64,000 nt of DNA from Taxillus chinensis (GCA_023512835.1 CM042088.1:55425579-55489578), one strand, 5' to 3'; shown: positions 12,101 to 24,054, counted from the stretch's first letter. Made by a program: numbers and translations. Notes: generated from the sequence alone by a model not told the origin.

Positions 12101-15100
12101 AAGAGCATGTTTTGAAACACAATCAACAAGATTTACAATTTTGGATGCTCCGGTAATCTATGCTTTATTGTTTTTGTTTGAGGCATATAATATTTGATAA
12201 CAAGTCACCATTACATTTATAATTGTGTGCTTTTTTGGATATCAGATTGCATTTAGAAGAATTATTATTTCATCTTATTCAACAAACTGATTTACGGAAT
12301 GAGTAAGTAACAGCTAACGCTAGCACAGAATGAGTAAGTAATTCCTAGAAATCAGGAATTTGATTTCTATTAATCATAATTGCAGAAACTGTAACTCCAT
12401 TACCTAATAGAAGAAATAACTTAGTTCAATTCTCTCCTGAAAATTGTGATGTGAGATAATTACAACCAGCCTCTCCGTATGTTCCTAAAACACTTTAGTT
12501 CAGATAAATTCCCTAAAGCATGCACTTATAAGAAGTTTTATTAGAAAGAGAAAGCATACAAGGAGTACACAAAGAGCATATATACAATAGTAGGCCTAAA
12601 AAAAGCACCCATTAACAATATCATAAATGGATAAAAATTGTTATACTTCCATTGCAAACATCCACGCCCTTAAACATCGAAAGAAAATAAGATGAAGCTT
12701 GATGATATGCCGCCCTCATTATCAAATACTCTTGCATTTCACTCTTGTCAAATATTTCAAATAATGCAATGAGAGACAGGTCATCAAATCATCAAACGTT
12801 GTCCCACTCCTTTTATCTAATAAGCAAACAATGCACTAAGAGACAAAGGCATCACCCAATGAAGGCTAAATAAACCTATGACCATATTTCACAACCGCCT
12901 GAGGATATGGGCAGTGAAGGAAAAGATAGTCCACGGATGTCTAAGCTTTGCACATATCCCACAAATTATCAGTAGTTAGAATCTTTCCATGCGCCATTGC
13001 CTAAGCAAAAAATGTAACTCTAGATGGCACCTGCGCCCGCCACAAACTCCTCTAAGGAAAGAACCCAGGTTTGGCAGGGGTAATGATAGAATAAAAAAGC
13101 TTGACCTTGTAGCCTTTCTCCCAATTTGGTTGCCAACATATTGTATTTGAAGCATTCCTCGTGATAGTAGATGTACACGGCTTGAAAAATAGCACCTCCT
13201 ACTATATTGTAGTACTCGTGCAATGAGAGTCAGCTATAGAAGCATCAGGAAAACAAAAAACCCGATAAAGCTCCAGTTAAATGGCCTTCAAAGGAGACTC
13301 TCCACACCAAACATCATCCTAAGAGTGACCGGAAGAACCATCTCCTGACTCAAATACCGCAAAACAAGAAAAAGAGTTCCACCACGATCAAATGAATTTT
13401 CATAACCCCATGCCATGAGGTCCACTAGGCATCAAAGAGATTTAACCCCCGTCGGCCGTCGATAATTCCATACTTCACTGCAGTCACCTTTTGCCATTTG
13501 CCTTCCCACTATACTACAAACCGCCATAATCATTTTCCAAGAAAAGAAACATTAAATCTATAAACCTTTTTAACAGCCAAACCGTTATAGAAAAGAGGGA
13601 TGCACATTCTATCTCATTTAACCAAATGAATTTTAGGTCTTTTCACATTTTTTTGGATCTGCTCAAGTTGAGAGTCCACGGCCATGGAAATAGGAAAGAG
13701 AAAAAGATACTAGGTCGGCAAGCTAAGAAGGGTACTCCTAACCAAAGTGAGCTAACCTCCCTTGGAGAGGTAAACAAGTTTTCACTTGGCCAAACGATGC
13801 TTCATCTTCTCGATAATCGAGTTTCAAATAACGATAGACTTAAACTTAGCCCCTAAAGGAAGACCCAATTGCATAGTCTGACATCCTAAATTGTTAATCA
13901 GACCATGCTACACAGTGCCAACTTACGACACTTATTTTCTATTGAGGCCAACACTCTTATTTTCTATGACGCCGACACTTTTATTTTTTGTGAGGTCGGT
14001 CCTTTGCATTTGTTCCACTAATGTGCTGTCTTGGTATGGTTTCAGGATGCCTTTGGGTTGTGGATTAATTTGGGTAAATCTGCCTTGGTCATGGTGGGAC
14101 AGGTTCCTCATGCCGAGGAGTTGGTGTAGATTCTTGGTTGTTGGCTCTTAGCTTTGCCTTTGACTTACTTAGGCCTTCCATTGGGCGCTTAGTTCAAATC
14201 CCTTGCTATTTGGACCCCGGTTATTGCTTCTTTGGAGCATTGTTTGGTTGGTTGGAAGAGGTTATATCTTTCTGACGGCGGCCAACTTACTTTGCTTAGA
14301 AGTATTCTTTCCAGTCTGCTCACGTATTTTTTTTCTTTTTTTCGTACCTGCTGCCATTGCTTCTCGGATTGAGAGGATCCAGCAGCTCTTCCTTTGGGGT
14401 TACACGTAAGTGGCGTATAAGATTCCTTTGGTGAGTTGGGCTTCCATTTGTTGTCCTCTCTCCTGTGGTAGGTTGGCCATTCGTCATATCCGGACCTTCA
14501 ATGAGGCCTTGCTTGGGAAGTGGTTATTATGGCCAAATATGGGGCCTTGGGGGTGGGTGGACCTCGAATCTCCTTATAGGTTCTCATGGCGTGGATCTTT
14601 GGAGGTATAAGTAGCCTGGTTGGATGTCTTTTGCTTCTTTCGTGGCTTTTGAGGTGGGTGATGGCTCTTTCGTCTGCTTCTGGGAGGATGCTTGGTGCTT
14701 GAAGGTTCCGTTGAAATTGGCTTATCCCAAGTTGTTTCGCATTGCTGTTGCTCATGAGGGCTTTGTGGCCTATTTCTACTCAGCTCATGGTTTGGAGGTG
14801 TAGTGGTAGGTTATATTTTGCTACCTTACGTTGCGACCATCGTTCGAAAATACGGGCTCAAGGCGCCGCCTCGCCCGCCTCAGTGTCAACCCGTCTGGAG
14901 GCGCCGCGTCAGATCCCGCCTCTGTCGACATCCGCCTCGTACGGGCGAGGATGACTAAGGCGGCCCGTATCGCCGCCTCAACCCGTACGAGGTGCGAGGC
15001 ACCCGCGACACGGCGACTTCGAGGATATAAATTGGGTAAAAAAAATGTTGCGCTAACCTAATATAGCCTCCAGCGTCGTCGTCGTCCTCTGCTGTGTTGA

Positions 15101-18100
15101 AGGGAAGTCGATCGGTCGTCGTCGTCGTCCTCTGCCGTCGAAGGGACGTCGATCTGTCGTTGTCGTCAGTAGCAGCGTCGTCGTCGTCCCAGCGTGGTCG
15201 TTCGTCAACGATCGTCCCAGCGTCATCGTCCCGGTCGTGATCGCCGTCCAGCGTCGCCGTGCGTCCGGCCAAGATCGCCGTGGGTCCAGCGTCGCCATGC
15301 GTCCAGCTTCCAACGTGATCGTGCGTCCAGTGTCGGTTGCCTCCAGCGTGATCGTGCATCCAGCGTCCAGCATCCGTGAGGTAAGTTAATTAATTTTAAC
15401 TCACGATATTATTTATGTATTTTGATTAATAGTTAATTAATTAATTTAATTCATGATTTTAAATTATAATTATATTTATTATTTATTTAAGTTATTGGAT
15501 TTTTATGTTTGATGTATGACTAGACTTAAATTTGGATTTTAACGAGTGTGAGACTTCATTTCATATTTGTAATATGATTTTATTATTTTAAAACTAAATT
15601 TGCTTATTTAATTTTATATATTTTATATATATATTTAAAAAAAATTGTCATCGGTGATTGAGGCGCCCGCCTCGCCGTACAGCTTCGAGTCCGTACCATA
15701 CCGCATTTCCATATTTTTGAACCTTGGTCGCGACTGTCCGGACTGTTTATGCTAGTGTTTCGACCGGGCTGAGGGCTTTTGCATGCATTCTTTTTATTTT
15801 GCTTGGTTGCTTATTCTTTTGGGGTGTTTCCCCTGGAAGAGTGTTTTGCAGGCCCTCGTTTCTTCGTGGCTAACGTTCTTTGCTTGGACGGCGACTTTGG
15901 TAAAGATTTTGACTCCGGATAACCTACATATGTGGGAGATGGTGGTTATTAGTTGGTGCTACATGTATAAGCCGGTTGGGGAGTCAATAGACCACTTTCT
16001 CCTTGATTGCCGAGTTGTCCGTCTTCTTTGGGACTTTGTCTTGGGCTTTTTCGTCTATCTTGGGTGATGCCTCACAGTGTTCATGGGCTTTTCTAGTCTT
16101 GGTGGGGGTAGCTAGGTAGAACATTTGAGGTTTGGAGGGCTATTCCTCACTGCATCATTTGGTTCCTCTGGCGGGAGAGGAATGCTTGTCTTTTTTAGGG
16201 CTGTGAGTGTCGCTTGAGTGAGCTTAAGCTTCGTTTTTTCAGAAGTCTTTGGGATTGTTTGGCCGGGTCTGTGTGTTTTCGTCTCTCTTGTCTTATTGAT
16301 GTTATTTTTGTTTGTTCTTTTTGAGTTGGGTTGTTCTTATCTGGGTTCTTTTGTTGTATTCTCTCTCTGAGTGCACTTCTTATGTACTTGATTTTTTAAT
16401 AAAATTTTATTATAAAAAAATGTCGATTAGATCCCACAAATGGGACATAGCACCAACTAGAACCAAAATCAATTTGTTGAGATTAATCCACAACTCAGAA
16501 ACAGCTTCAAACCAAACAAGGATGGACTGAAAGTGAAAAATATGATCCAGATACTCATAGAACATGAGAGTATCATCTTTAAAAAGCAAGTGAGACATAA
16601 CAAGTAAACCTCAATCCACACAGCTCACTGAGAAGCCAAAAAGTAACCTTGGCCCACCAATATTCTAAATGTCTCTATAACAATGACGAATTACAGAGGA
16701 AACAACGGATCCTCTTGGAACTTGAAAAGAACTCATGGGGACTACCATTAACTAGAACAGAAAATCAGACAGAGGAGATACAAAAGGAGATTCACTTTCT
16801 CTACTTAGCTGAGAATCCATAATGCTGTAGAACATAAAGAAGGAATCCCAATAAACATGATCATAAGTCTAAGTCTAGCTTATACAAAACACTAGGAAGA
16901 GCTTTTTTAATCTAACTATCAAGGCATTCGTTAGTGATGAGGACCGAATCCAGAATTTGCCAATTTGGTACAAAGACGCTTGAGGGTGGGAAATGATTGT
17001 CCCCAAAACAACCTTAAGCCTGTTGGTTGGGACTTTAGCAATGAATTAATTTTGACTCATAAGAGTGAAAGTTTAAAAGTATTTGCTCAACCTTTGACTT
17101 TTCTTTCATAAGGAAGACTCAACTTGCTCATGCATTATCATCAACAAAAGTCACAAACCATCGGGTACCAGAAACATTTTTTATCAGTGAGGGATCCCAC
17201 ACATCACCATTTGATTATGCTATTCGATTCTACAAATTTCATCATGGAAAGATGCTGGTTTTATTGATAAATAATTTAGGATGACCTAGACGACAGTGTA
17301 ATAATATAATATCACTATCTTAATTGACATTGGAATTTGATATTAAATTGAAAGACTAACAGATTCTGAGATTGGACACAACTTGCTTGAGAAACTTAGT
17401 TTGAAGATTGGTCAAAATGAGCCCAGAGCGGTCAAGACACACAAGTTTGGATAAACATTAGTAACACGTCAAAGGTCACAAGCCAATTTGCTAATGGACA
17501 AAAGATTGCAATATAAGTTTGGAACGTGGAGAACAGAGTTGAGATACACCTCTTTAGCAAGTTCGATGGAACCAGTCCCAACAAAATTTAAAGTTGAACC
17601 ATCAGATATATGAACAGAAGAGTGACCATTACATGGCTTGTAATTTTAGAGATGATCCGCATCTCCTGTCATGTGACTGCAACCACTACTGTGGACTATC
17701 CACAGTTTCATTACTCCTTTGTTAGCAGTGAAAGCTGTATGTGATTCTGTTTGAGTTGCCAGTAATGCTACCACTGCCAACTTGACTAAACAGCTTTTGC
17801 AGCACATCCTTTTTCTATTTGCTGAATGGGCTAGTCTCGAGAATAGGAGTCCTATCAAGGTTGGAAGCCACATGTGCTTTCCTGTCTATCAAACCTTGGC
17901 TTTTGTTTCCAATAAGTTGGTTTACCATGGAGCTTCTAGCAAGTCCTTGTAATGGCCTGGTTTCTTGCGATGATCACTCCAAGGCCTTTCCCGTTTCTGT
18001 CCATCTCCATCATTACTGCTAGATGATCGAGCAACTGGGGCGCAGGTGCATCCAATGTTGAGGTAGGTTGTTCCTTAGATCCCATCAATTTTTTTCTACT

Positions 18101-21100
18101 TTCTTCATGCATAACCTCTGAGAAAGCCTCGCTAAGACTGGGCAGTGGTTTTATGCCTATTATTCAACCCCAAACATCATCCAACTCCCTTTAAAGTCTT
18201 AGAAAAACTTGAGCAACCTTTTTTGTTTGTTAATCTGCTCGTATAATGCTGCATCTCCGGACATTTCCCCGAGTGAGTCTCAAATAAGTCAAGTTGCTGC
18301 CAATACCATTTGAGTGGTTTGTAATACTGAGTAATAGACTGCTCTCCTTGCGAAAATCATGAAGTGATGATTCAACCTGAAACAGCTCTGAATTATCTTC
18401 AGAGCTGTAGTAAGTTTCTTTGGTTGCATCCCATATTTCTTTTGCTGTCTCAAATAGCTAGAAATTTTCACCTATTTCATTGTTCATGGAATTGACAAGC
18501 CATGAACGGTCATACTACTTTCAATCTTCCACTTTCTGAAACCTGAATCTGCTGTCTCTGGCATTGACTGTTGGTGCTCCGGTGAGATATTCACCTTTTA
18601 CCTTACTACAAATGAACAGGAACACAGATTGTGAACTTTGAAAATAACTATTGACGTTTAATTTGTGTCCTGTGACAAGAATAGAAGGTGGATCACTGCC
18701 ACCAAGGTTTGGAAATTCTGAACTGTCTCTTGTTCTGGTGATGTAACGTTGTATGTTTGTGATGAAGCCATTCGGTATTATGTCTCACTCCAAATATTGT
18801 GAATGAGAAGATGAAGATGAAGGCTTAGAGAGAATGACCGCCTGAAGGAATTTGGGTTCAAAGAATCACAGCTTTGATATCATGAATAATTAATATTTCA
18901 TCATTTCAACATACTGATTTATTGGGATTAAGGCTTGTTGGTTTGGTTTGGTTTTATTCAACAAACTGATTTACAGACCTATATATATATATATGTATAC
19001 ATAGAAAGAATAATCCTTCCTAATTGACAGTTAATGTGGCACAGAATTATGAATTAGTTCTTGGAAATCAGTAATTTGATTTCTGTAAATCATAATTCCA
19101 GAAACTGCAACTACAGTATCTATTAAAAGAAATAACTAATTAGCTTAATTCTCTCCTTAAAATTAGGAACCCAAAACGTAGGTGATAATTACTGAGATCT
19201 CTCCTTATATTCCTAAAATACTTTTTGAAAAAATAAATTCCCTAATCTTACTTCTGAATATTTAATACATTTTTATAGTTATGAAAAAAATTTGGTTATC
19301 TATTCAGTGAATTACTACAGTATTATTACTCAGTTGTTTTTGAGTTTGATTTAGGTATTGGTAGTTTGTACTTGAATCTGCTGTCGGAAAATGACAATTG
19401 TAGTTCACCTTTTTGTTGCAAGCGAATGAATTAAATGTGTGACATGTATACAGAGAGATGAGGGGCCTGTGTTGCGCCAGTCGCAATCTACCCAGTAGTG
19501 GAATGGCCCCCATGGGAACATAGATTATGGTTTAAAAACACAAAAACAAAGAGGCCCCTTCGCAGACACAGGCCTGTACAAATGAACAGTTCCTTTCTTC
19601 ACATATGTAGATCTGAGAAGGGCTGGGAGATTGACAAGGTTCAATATATGTGCACATTCTATATGCTCAAATGTCCATCCTTGATACAGTTTCAATCTAC
19701 ATGAACTTTTGTAAAATGCTTCGATGTTCAAAATTAATGGTTTTCCCTTTTTCTTCATGAAGAGGTTCCCAACCCGTTGCTAAATAACCTATAAAGCAAT
19801 GCTAATGTGTTCCTATCAATTTACAATTCATGTTCTGTGATCTTTTGTGAATTGAATGTGTAACTAATATTATGGTACTTTCTTAATTCTGTCTACAGAA
19901 GTTATTATGCATCTGAGAGTGGTAACTAACAATATCTTAAACGGCATACTTTGCATTAATTTTCATATAAAACTTGTATCATATTTACCATGTTTGAAAC
20001 GTGCAGAATATAATGTTTCGAATTTTGAATATATTTGTGCTATTTATGCCTTTTTCAATCACTTTCTTTCCATCTTATTTTTATTTTTTTTTATATATAA
20101 TGTTTCTGAAATTTCATGAGTTCTGTTTCATTTGATTGTTCAGGGCCATAAAAGTTATGTTCCAAATATGATCAGTGGGGCATCTCAAGCAGATATAGGA
20201 GTGCTGGTATTTTGTAACCCCAAACCACGGCCGCACATCCACCCACCACAAAAATGCCCATTGCACTACTCTCTCTGACATGGTTCCCTCCCACCTAAGA
20301 GTTTTTTTTTTTTTTTTTTGGTTATGTCATTCAGGTTATATCTGCCCGAAAAGGAGAATTTGAAACAGGATACGAGAGAGGTGGACAAACCCGTGAACAT
20401 GTCCAACTAGCAAAGACATTGGGGGTGTCTAAGCTGCTTGTGGTTGTTAACAAAATGGATGAACCCACCGTGAATTGGTCAAAAGAGAGGTGCTTTAAAT
20501 GGTTTTATTTTTTATTAGTTTTGGCTTTGTGTCTGGTGTGGGCAAATGCTTGTGTAAAAATTGAATATCAATGAAATTTTCATTATTTTTTCTAGGTATG
20601 ATGAAATTGAGTCTAAGATGACACCATTCTTGAGATCTTCTGGTTACAATGTGAAGAAAGGTAGCATAGGATTGCTCCCTCCTGATATTTTGGACTACTA
20701 ATCTGTTTAGGCTTATGCCAATGTTTGCCCCCTTGTTTTTTCTTCCCTTTTGCCTTTTCGTCTAACGTCTCAATGTAAAATTTAATAAATGATCCTGAAC
20801 CCTATTTAACTTTGTAAATGGGTTTTTACATTTTAATCAAAAAACGTCTTGTTAACATGGAAAATAAAAACACTGACATCAATGTATCATTTATGGATGT
20901 TGAAGTGTTTAATACAAATTCTTTCCTAAATATATGAAGTGCTTATTTTTTTATTTACAATTCTCAAAGAAATGCTTCCTTCTGTTCCAATTCTATGACC
21001 TAGCTCCTTTCAATTGAGATATACAATAAATTTCAGGTATGGTGGGAATTTGTGAACACTTGTTGCCTCTTTCCCCCTTTATTTTGGCCCTTCATTAGTT

Positions 21101-24054
21101 TTATTCATTATCACAGAAGCTTTTTATGGAGCACATATTGATTGATTCATATTTTTGTTGCTTGCTGATATTTGGTTAGATGTCAAATTCCTGCCAATAT
21201 CTGCTCTGGTTGGAGCCAATATGCAAACAAGAGTGGACAAGACTGTTTGCCCATGGTGGAATGGTCAATGCCTTTTTGAGGCTCTTGATGCTGCTGAAGT
21301 TCCCTTGCGAGATCCAAAAGGTCCATTTAGGTAAATAGTTTGATGAGCTTCTTAATTTTTTTTGTACTTTTAATGTAGCAATCCTTTTGGGTATCCTCCA
21401 TCGAGGGCCAAATATATTTACTCTCTTAGGCATATGGTCTTTGAGGCTAACTTGTAGCTAGATACCCATAAGTGCAAGTCATTTCCAATTTGGGTTTGAA
21501 GTAATCAATTAAAATGTTGTTTAGGCGCTTTTATTTAATTAATTATTACACAGCCTCTTTGTACTAGGCCTCTCTCCTCATCTGATGGTTGGACAAAAAG
21601 AAAATACACATAAAAGATGGGGCTTTGAAGATTTTTTTTTGAACCCCTTAAACATCAAATAATTCGTTGTGTGTTGCTATGATTATTCCTCCCTATGTGC
21701 CATTGCAAATATGATTTCATATTTATTTTGCATCAATTTTTAGTTTATGATGAATCTTTTATTTGCTGGAGAAATCAGGTGGTTAATCTTAATATTGTAG
21801 CTATTGTACCAATTTTAGGGTGTGCACTCTAGCTATTGTGCCAATATGAGGACTGTGCCTAATGATTGCTCCATGTATCTGTAGACCATAGGCTTTTAAT
21901 GAATTAATTCTACGTTCTGATTTAAGGCTTGTGAATGAACTTTATTCTTTTATTTTTATCTTTCCTCCGGTTTCATCAATGTTTGGCCTTCCTAATCCTT
22001 TCAATTTAATCTAATGTTAGCTTGTGTACTATAGGTTGCCGATTATTGACAAATACAAAGATATGGGTTCTGTTGTTATGGGCAAGGTGGAATCTGGTAG
22101 TGTGCGTGAGGGTGATACCTTGGTGGTCATGCCAAATAAGGTGCTTCCATTGTCCTGCTTTAAGTTCAACATATTTTGCTTTCTTATTTTTATTTTTTGT
22201 TAATTTATCAGTCAAAATTTTAATCTACAGACCCATGTAAAAGTGGTCTCTGTATTCTGTGATGATGATAAAGTTAAGCACGCTGGACCTGGTGAAAATC
22301 TACGTGTTAAATTAGCTGGAATTGAAGAAGAGGACATACTGACTGGTTTTGTCCTTTCAAGTTTGGGTAAGTTTTTCTGGTAAACTACTCAAATTACATT
22401 GTAAAGATAGCACTTCATTTCACTTCTGTGTTGTAGTTATTAATTTGTATTAGTTTTAATTTGAATTGCTACTGATTGGACTAGTAGTCTAATATTTTTT
22501 TATAGATAAAAGATTTTATTAGAAATCAGTACAAAATGTGCTAAGAAATCAAGTACAACAACATTAACCGAACAAACTTAAATTCAACAACTAGGTCAAA
22601 AAAAACACTCAGCAACCACATCAAATATGCAAGAAAAACGGCAGCAACCCGTGGCATACAATCAATCCAATAAAAACCGGAAAAAGTAAGTTTAAGTTTC
22701 CCAACGTGACTTTCACAACACTTACATCATACTCACGTCAAAGATTCTAAATAATACAAATAGGAATAGACCGTCAAATTACTGAATGCCTTCATGCAGC
22801 AAAAAAACAGAGCAAACTTGAAGGCATCAAATAACCCTAGAACCATCTCCCATAGCACCTGAGCACAATGGCAGTGAAGAAAAAATATGGTTTCTTTGCT
22901 GCTGCCTTACATATATAACACCAGATGACAAATGACGACCCTACCATGGCGGCTTAAATTATCAGCAATCAAAATTTTCCTTAAAATTGCTTTACAATCA
23001 AAGAATGTAACCCTGGATTGTACCTTTGCCTTCCAAATACTCCAAGGAAAGCAAACAGGGCTGGCATGGCTAAGACTAGAGTAGAATAGCTTATCCTGGA
23101 AGCCTTTAACCAAATAGGGTGCCAACACATTTTTTCAGTCGCTGAAACGAGGGGCGTGACAGAATTTAAAAAAAGCAAAAAACGAATAAAATGATTCTGG
23201 CTCCCAGTCTTGAGCCAACACCATCCCAAAAAGGGAAACTAGAAATAGGATCTCTATTTTCGCTGGGGATACTCAGCCTAAGGATCCATGTGTTGTTGTA
23301 TAACGTGGTGATATGCATAACTTTAGTAGTAAATTGACATTACTCTACTGATTCTGATAATGACAAAACAACTTGAATGCTTTCACTGCAGTTAAACCAA
23401 TAGTTGGGGTCCAGGAATTTGTTGCTCAGCTGCAGATCCTTGAGTTGCTGGACAATGTATTGATCTGACCTTACATTCCTCATTGTTTTAGTTTGTATAT
23501 TATTATTATTGTTGTTGCCTGATATCTGAGTTTTCTTTAAAAAAAATCCGTAGGCAATTTTTACCGCTGGATACAAGGCTGTCTTACACATTCATGCAGT
23601 TGTTGAGGAATGTGAGATTGTTGAGCTTATGAAGCAAATCGATCCAAAGACAAAGAAACCCATGAAAAAGAAAGTTCTGTTTGTGAAGAATGGTGCCATT
23701 GTTTTATGCCGGATTCAGGTGGGCTGATTTGGAAATTATATCAAGGGAGAACAAATTCATAATTCAATTTTCCCCCATTATTATTAGATTCTGAATAAAC
23801 TTGTTTGTTGACGTAATTTTGCTTTCGTTGTTTTCCCTCAGACTAGTAATATGATATGTGTTGAGAACTTCTCTGATTTTCCACAGCTGGGAAGGTTTAC
23901 CCTTCGTACTGAAGGTCTGTAACAAATTCTAGACATTATGATCATGTTCTTCCTTCTTCTCTTTTTCCTTTGAATTCACGGGTTACAGTATTTTACAGGT
24001 AAAACAATCGCCGTGGGAAAAGTTACCGAGCATGGTGCAACTTCCCTGAGTTAA
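98..24054 (+). CDS. eRF3: eRF3, GTP-binding subunit of the eukaryotic peptide chain release factor
   Basis: Class II translation termination factor: a cytosolic GTPase that delivers eRF1 to stop codons. I see 17 GT-AG exons: 98-101, 235-331, 4853-4906, 5028-5123, 11225-11336, 11867-11912, 12081-12152, 20144-20206, 20335-20489, 20596-20660, 21180-21330, 22035-22140, 22231-22366, 23392-23456, 23554-23718, 23842-23914, 23999-24054. They encode a short acidic N-terminus starting [13 protein letters not shown], the P-loop GHVDAGKST, the G3 motif DAPGH, NKMD, SAL, elongation-factor-like beta barrels and the C-terminal [19 protein letters not shown] typical of eRF3. Exons sum to 1516 nt; removing one base from the C7 run at 291-297 gives 1515 nt and 504 aa, close to plant eRF3 length. 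As read, exon 2 shifts frame and stops after about 25 residues. Introns 2, 4, 7 and 13 are swollen by transposons. HBS1 and EF-1alpha are related, but the N-terminus and C-terminus fit eRF3. Confidence 0.94.
291..297 (+). other. C7 homopolymer that breaks the eRF3 exon 2 frame
   Basis: Exon 2 (235-331) reads in frame as [21 protein letters not shown] and then meets a TGA shortly after seven consecutive C. With six C the frame runs on as [11 protein letters not shown] and joins exon 3 in phase. The total exon length (1516, one more than a multiple of three) independently points to one extra base. Either a sequencing or assembly error in a homopolymer or a true null allele. Confidence 0.75.
1232..3020 (-). 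mobile_element. Short Gypsy-type LTR element carrying only gag
   Basis: On the minus strand, two blocks of sequence (2548-2135 and 1909-1547) encode a Ty3/Gypsy-like Gag: [17 protein letters not shown], then [14 protein letters not shown], and further down a zinc-knuckle-like [15 protein letters not shown]. Flanking sequence is repeated: about 2530-3020 looks like the 5' LTR, and about 1232-1337 an internally deleted 3' LTR sharing the outer about 75 bp and the end motif AATATAGAATTAAAAGCA. Just inside the 5' LTR, 2516-2527 reads GCTCTGATACTA, the complement of a tRNA-iMet primer binding site; just inside the 3' LTR, 1338-1350 is a pyrimidine tract, i.e. a polypurine tract on the element strand. 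No protease, RT or integrase is present, so it resembles a TR-GAG element or a deletion product. The gag frame is interrupted. Confidence 0.75.
3544..4158 (-). mobile_element. 5'-truncated LINE, 3' end only
   Basis: Reads on the minus strand and ends in a poly-A (T run at 3541-3550). The minus-strand frame 4078-3800 encodes the zinc-binding region found at the C-terminus of plant LINE reverse transcriptases: [13 protein letters not shown], then [20 protein letters not shown] with its Cys/His pattern and [13 protein letters not shown] target-site duplication of about 14 bp with one mismatch flanks it: ACTTCGTTCCCTTT (3530-3543) and ACTTTGTTCCCTTT (4159-4172). Dead copy. Confidence 0.85.
5273..7358 (-). 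mobile_element. 5'-truncated LINE with reverse transcriptase remnants
   Basis: The minus strand encodes a plant L1-type reverse transcriptase. From 7348 downward: [19 protein letters not shown], then [15 protein letters not shown] and the catalytic-core segment [14 protein letters not shown], where FADD carries the conserved Asp pair. Downstream come the RT thumb and zinc-binding regions, split among frames (6703-5497), and a poly-A tail (T-rich at 5273-5281). Frameshifts and stops break the frame. The 5' half with ORF1 and endonuclease is missing, as usual for incomplete reverse transcription. Boundaries are approximate; no clear target-site duplication found. Confidence 0.85.
7690..9915 (+). 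mobile_element. DUF4283-type LINE ORF1 element without reverse transcriptase
   Basis: The plus strand near 7935-8450 encodes a DUF4283-like domain, typical of ORF1 of plant LINEs: [18 protein letters not shown], then after a frameshift near 8080 [56 protein letters not shown]. The following kilobase is Pro/Ser/Arg-rich low complexity including a (TC)n-C17 run at 9138-9183. The element ends near 9900 with an A-rich tail after a T-rich 3' region. No RT, endonuclease or RNase H is visible, so it is either an internally deleted LINE or a non-autonomous ORF1-only derivative. Stops and shifts make it a relic. Confidence 0.7.
9138..9183. repeat. (TC)n followed by poly-C
   Basis: Simple CT dinucleotide run of about 25 bp followed by about 18 C residues, inside the DUF4283 element. 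Confidence 0.95.
13920..16418 (+). mobile_element. Plus-strand LINE nested in the minus-strand LINE
   Basis: Plus-strand reverse transcriptase remnants: [16 protein letters not shown] text near 14055, [17 protein letters not shown] at about 14350-14405, then the RT C-terminal and zinc-binding regions at 15783-16067 ([29 protein letters not shown]). The 3' end runs into AATAAAATTTTATTATAAAA at about 16398-16418. The element itself is interrupted at 14838-15726. Several stops and shifts. Confidence 0.78.
14838..15726. mobile_element. GC-rich non-autonomous hAT-like transposon
   Basis: An 889-bp segment bounded by imperfect inverted termini: left CATCGTTCGAAAATACGG, right (reverse complement) CAAGGTTCAAAAATATGG, 14 of 18 matching. 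Flanking 8-bp target duplications are GTTGCGAC (14830-14837) and GTCGCGAC (15727-15734), one mismatch. An 8-bp duplication fits the hAT superfamily. Subterminal GCCTCGCCCGCCTC motifs recur inverted at the other end. The centre (15070-15375) is a CGTCG-rich degenerate repeat that creates long open frames on both strands without a plausible protein. No transposase. Confidence 0.7.
22367..23391 (+). other. eRF3 intron 13 with a LINE tail
   Basis: A 1-kb intron filled mostly by a minus-strand LINE fragment. The left breakpoint of the tandem duplication (22845) falls inside this LINE. Confidence 0.8.
22495..23290 (-). mobile_element. 5'-truncated LINE fragment
   Basis: Poly-A side at 22495-22520 (TTTTTTTATAGATAAAAG on plus). 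The minus strand encodes the LINE zinc-binding region in pieces: [20 protein letters not shown] at 22990-22930, preceded by [21 protein letters not shown] text in an overlapping frame. Same family as the LINE at 3544-4158. Right boundary approximate. Confidence 0.75.

Larger units (their letters stand above)
12537..17035 (-). mobile_element. Old LINE, split by a second LINE insertion
   Basis: Minus-strand LINE in two pieces, 12537 to about 13900 and about 16420 to 17035. The pieces are collinear with the LINE at 5273-7358: text around 13840-13880 continues, at homologous positions, into 16425-16620 (shared words such as GTTGAGATTAATCC, ACAAGGATGGACTG and the [10 protein letters not shown] catalytic block near 16580). 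The 3' end abuts the Copia 3' LTR. Heavily decayed; no coding capacity left. Confidence 0.78.
12248..19248 (-). mobile_element. Copia LTR retrotransposon, internally deleted and interrupted
   Basis: Similar sequences at 12248-12520 and 18883-19248 (for example ATTCAACAAACTGATTTAC, AATTTGATTTCT, AGAAACTG and AATTCTCTCCT shared in order) mark the 3' and 5' LTRs of a minus-strand element. GCTTTGATATCA at 18871-18882 is the primer binding site complement next to the 5' LTR. Between 18870 and 17040 the minus strand carries Copia Gag and protease signatures ([15 protein letters not shown] at about 17680), a GAG-pre-integrase segment ([10 protein letters not shown] at about 17290) and the beginning of integrase. 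The rest of integrase, RT and RNase H are missing: a LINE occupies the space up to the 3' LTR. Many stops. Confidence 0.78.
12153..20143 (+). other. eRF3 intron 7: four-level transposon nest
   Basis: An 8-kb intron between DAP and GHK of the G3 motif. It contains a minus-strand Copia element (12248-19248), itself split by a minus-strand LINE, split by a plus-strand LINE, split by a GC-rich hAT-like element. Sequence 19249-20143 is plain AT-rich intron. Confidence 0.8.

Noticed and set aside
14955..15373. Long Asp/Arg/Thr-rich open frames on both strands
   Set aside because: Created by the CGTCG-rich repeat of a transposon; no domain, and open in several frames at once.
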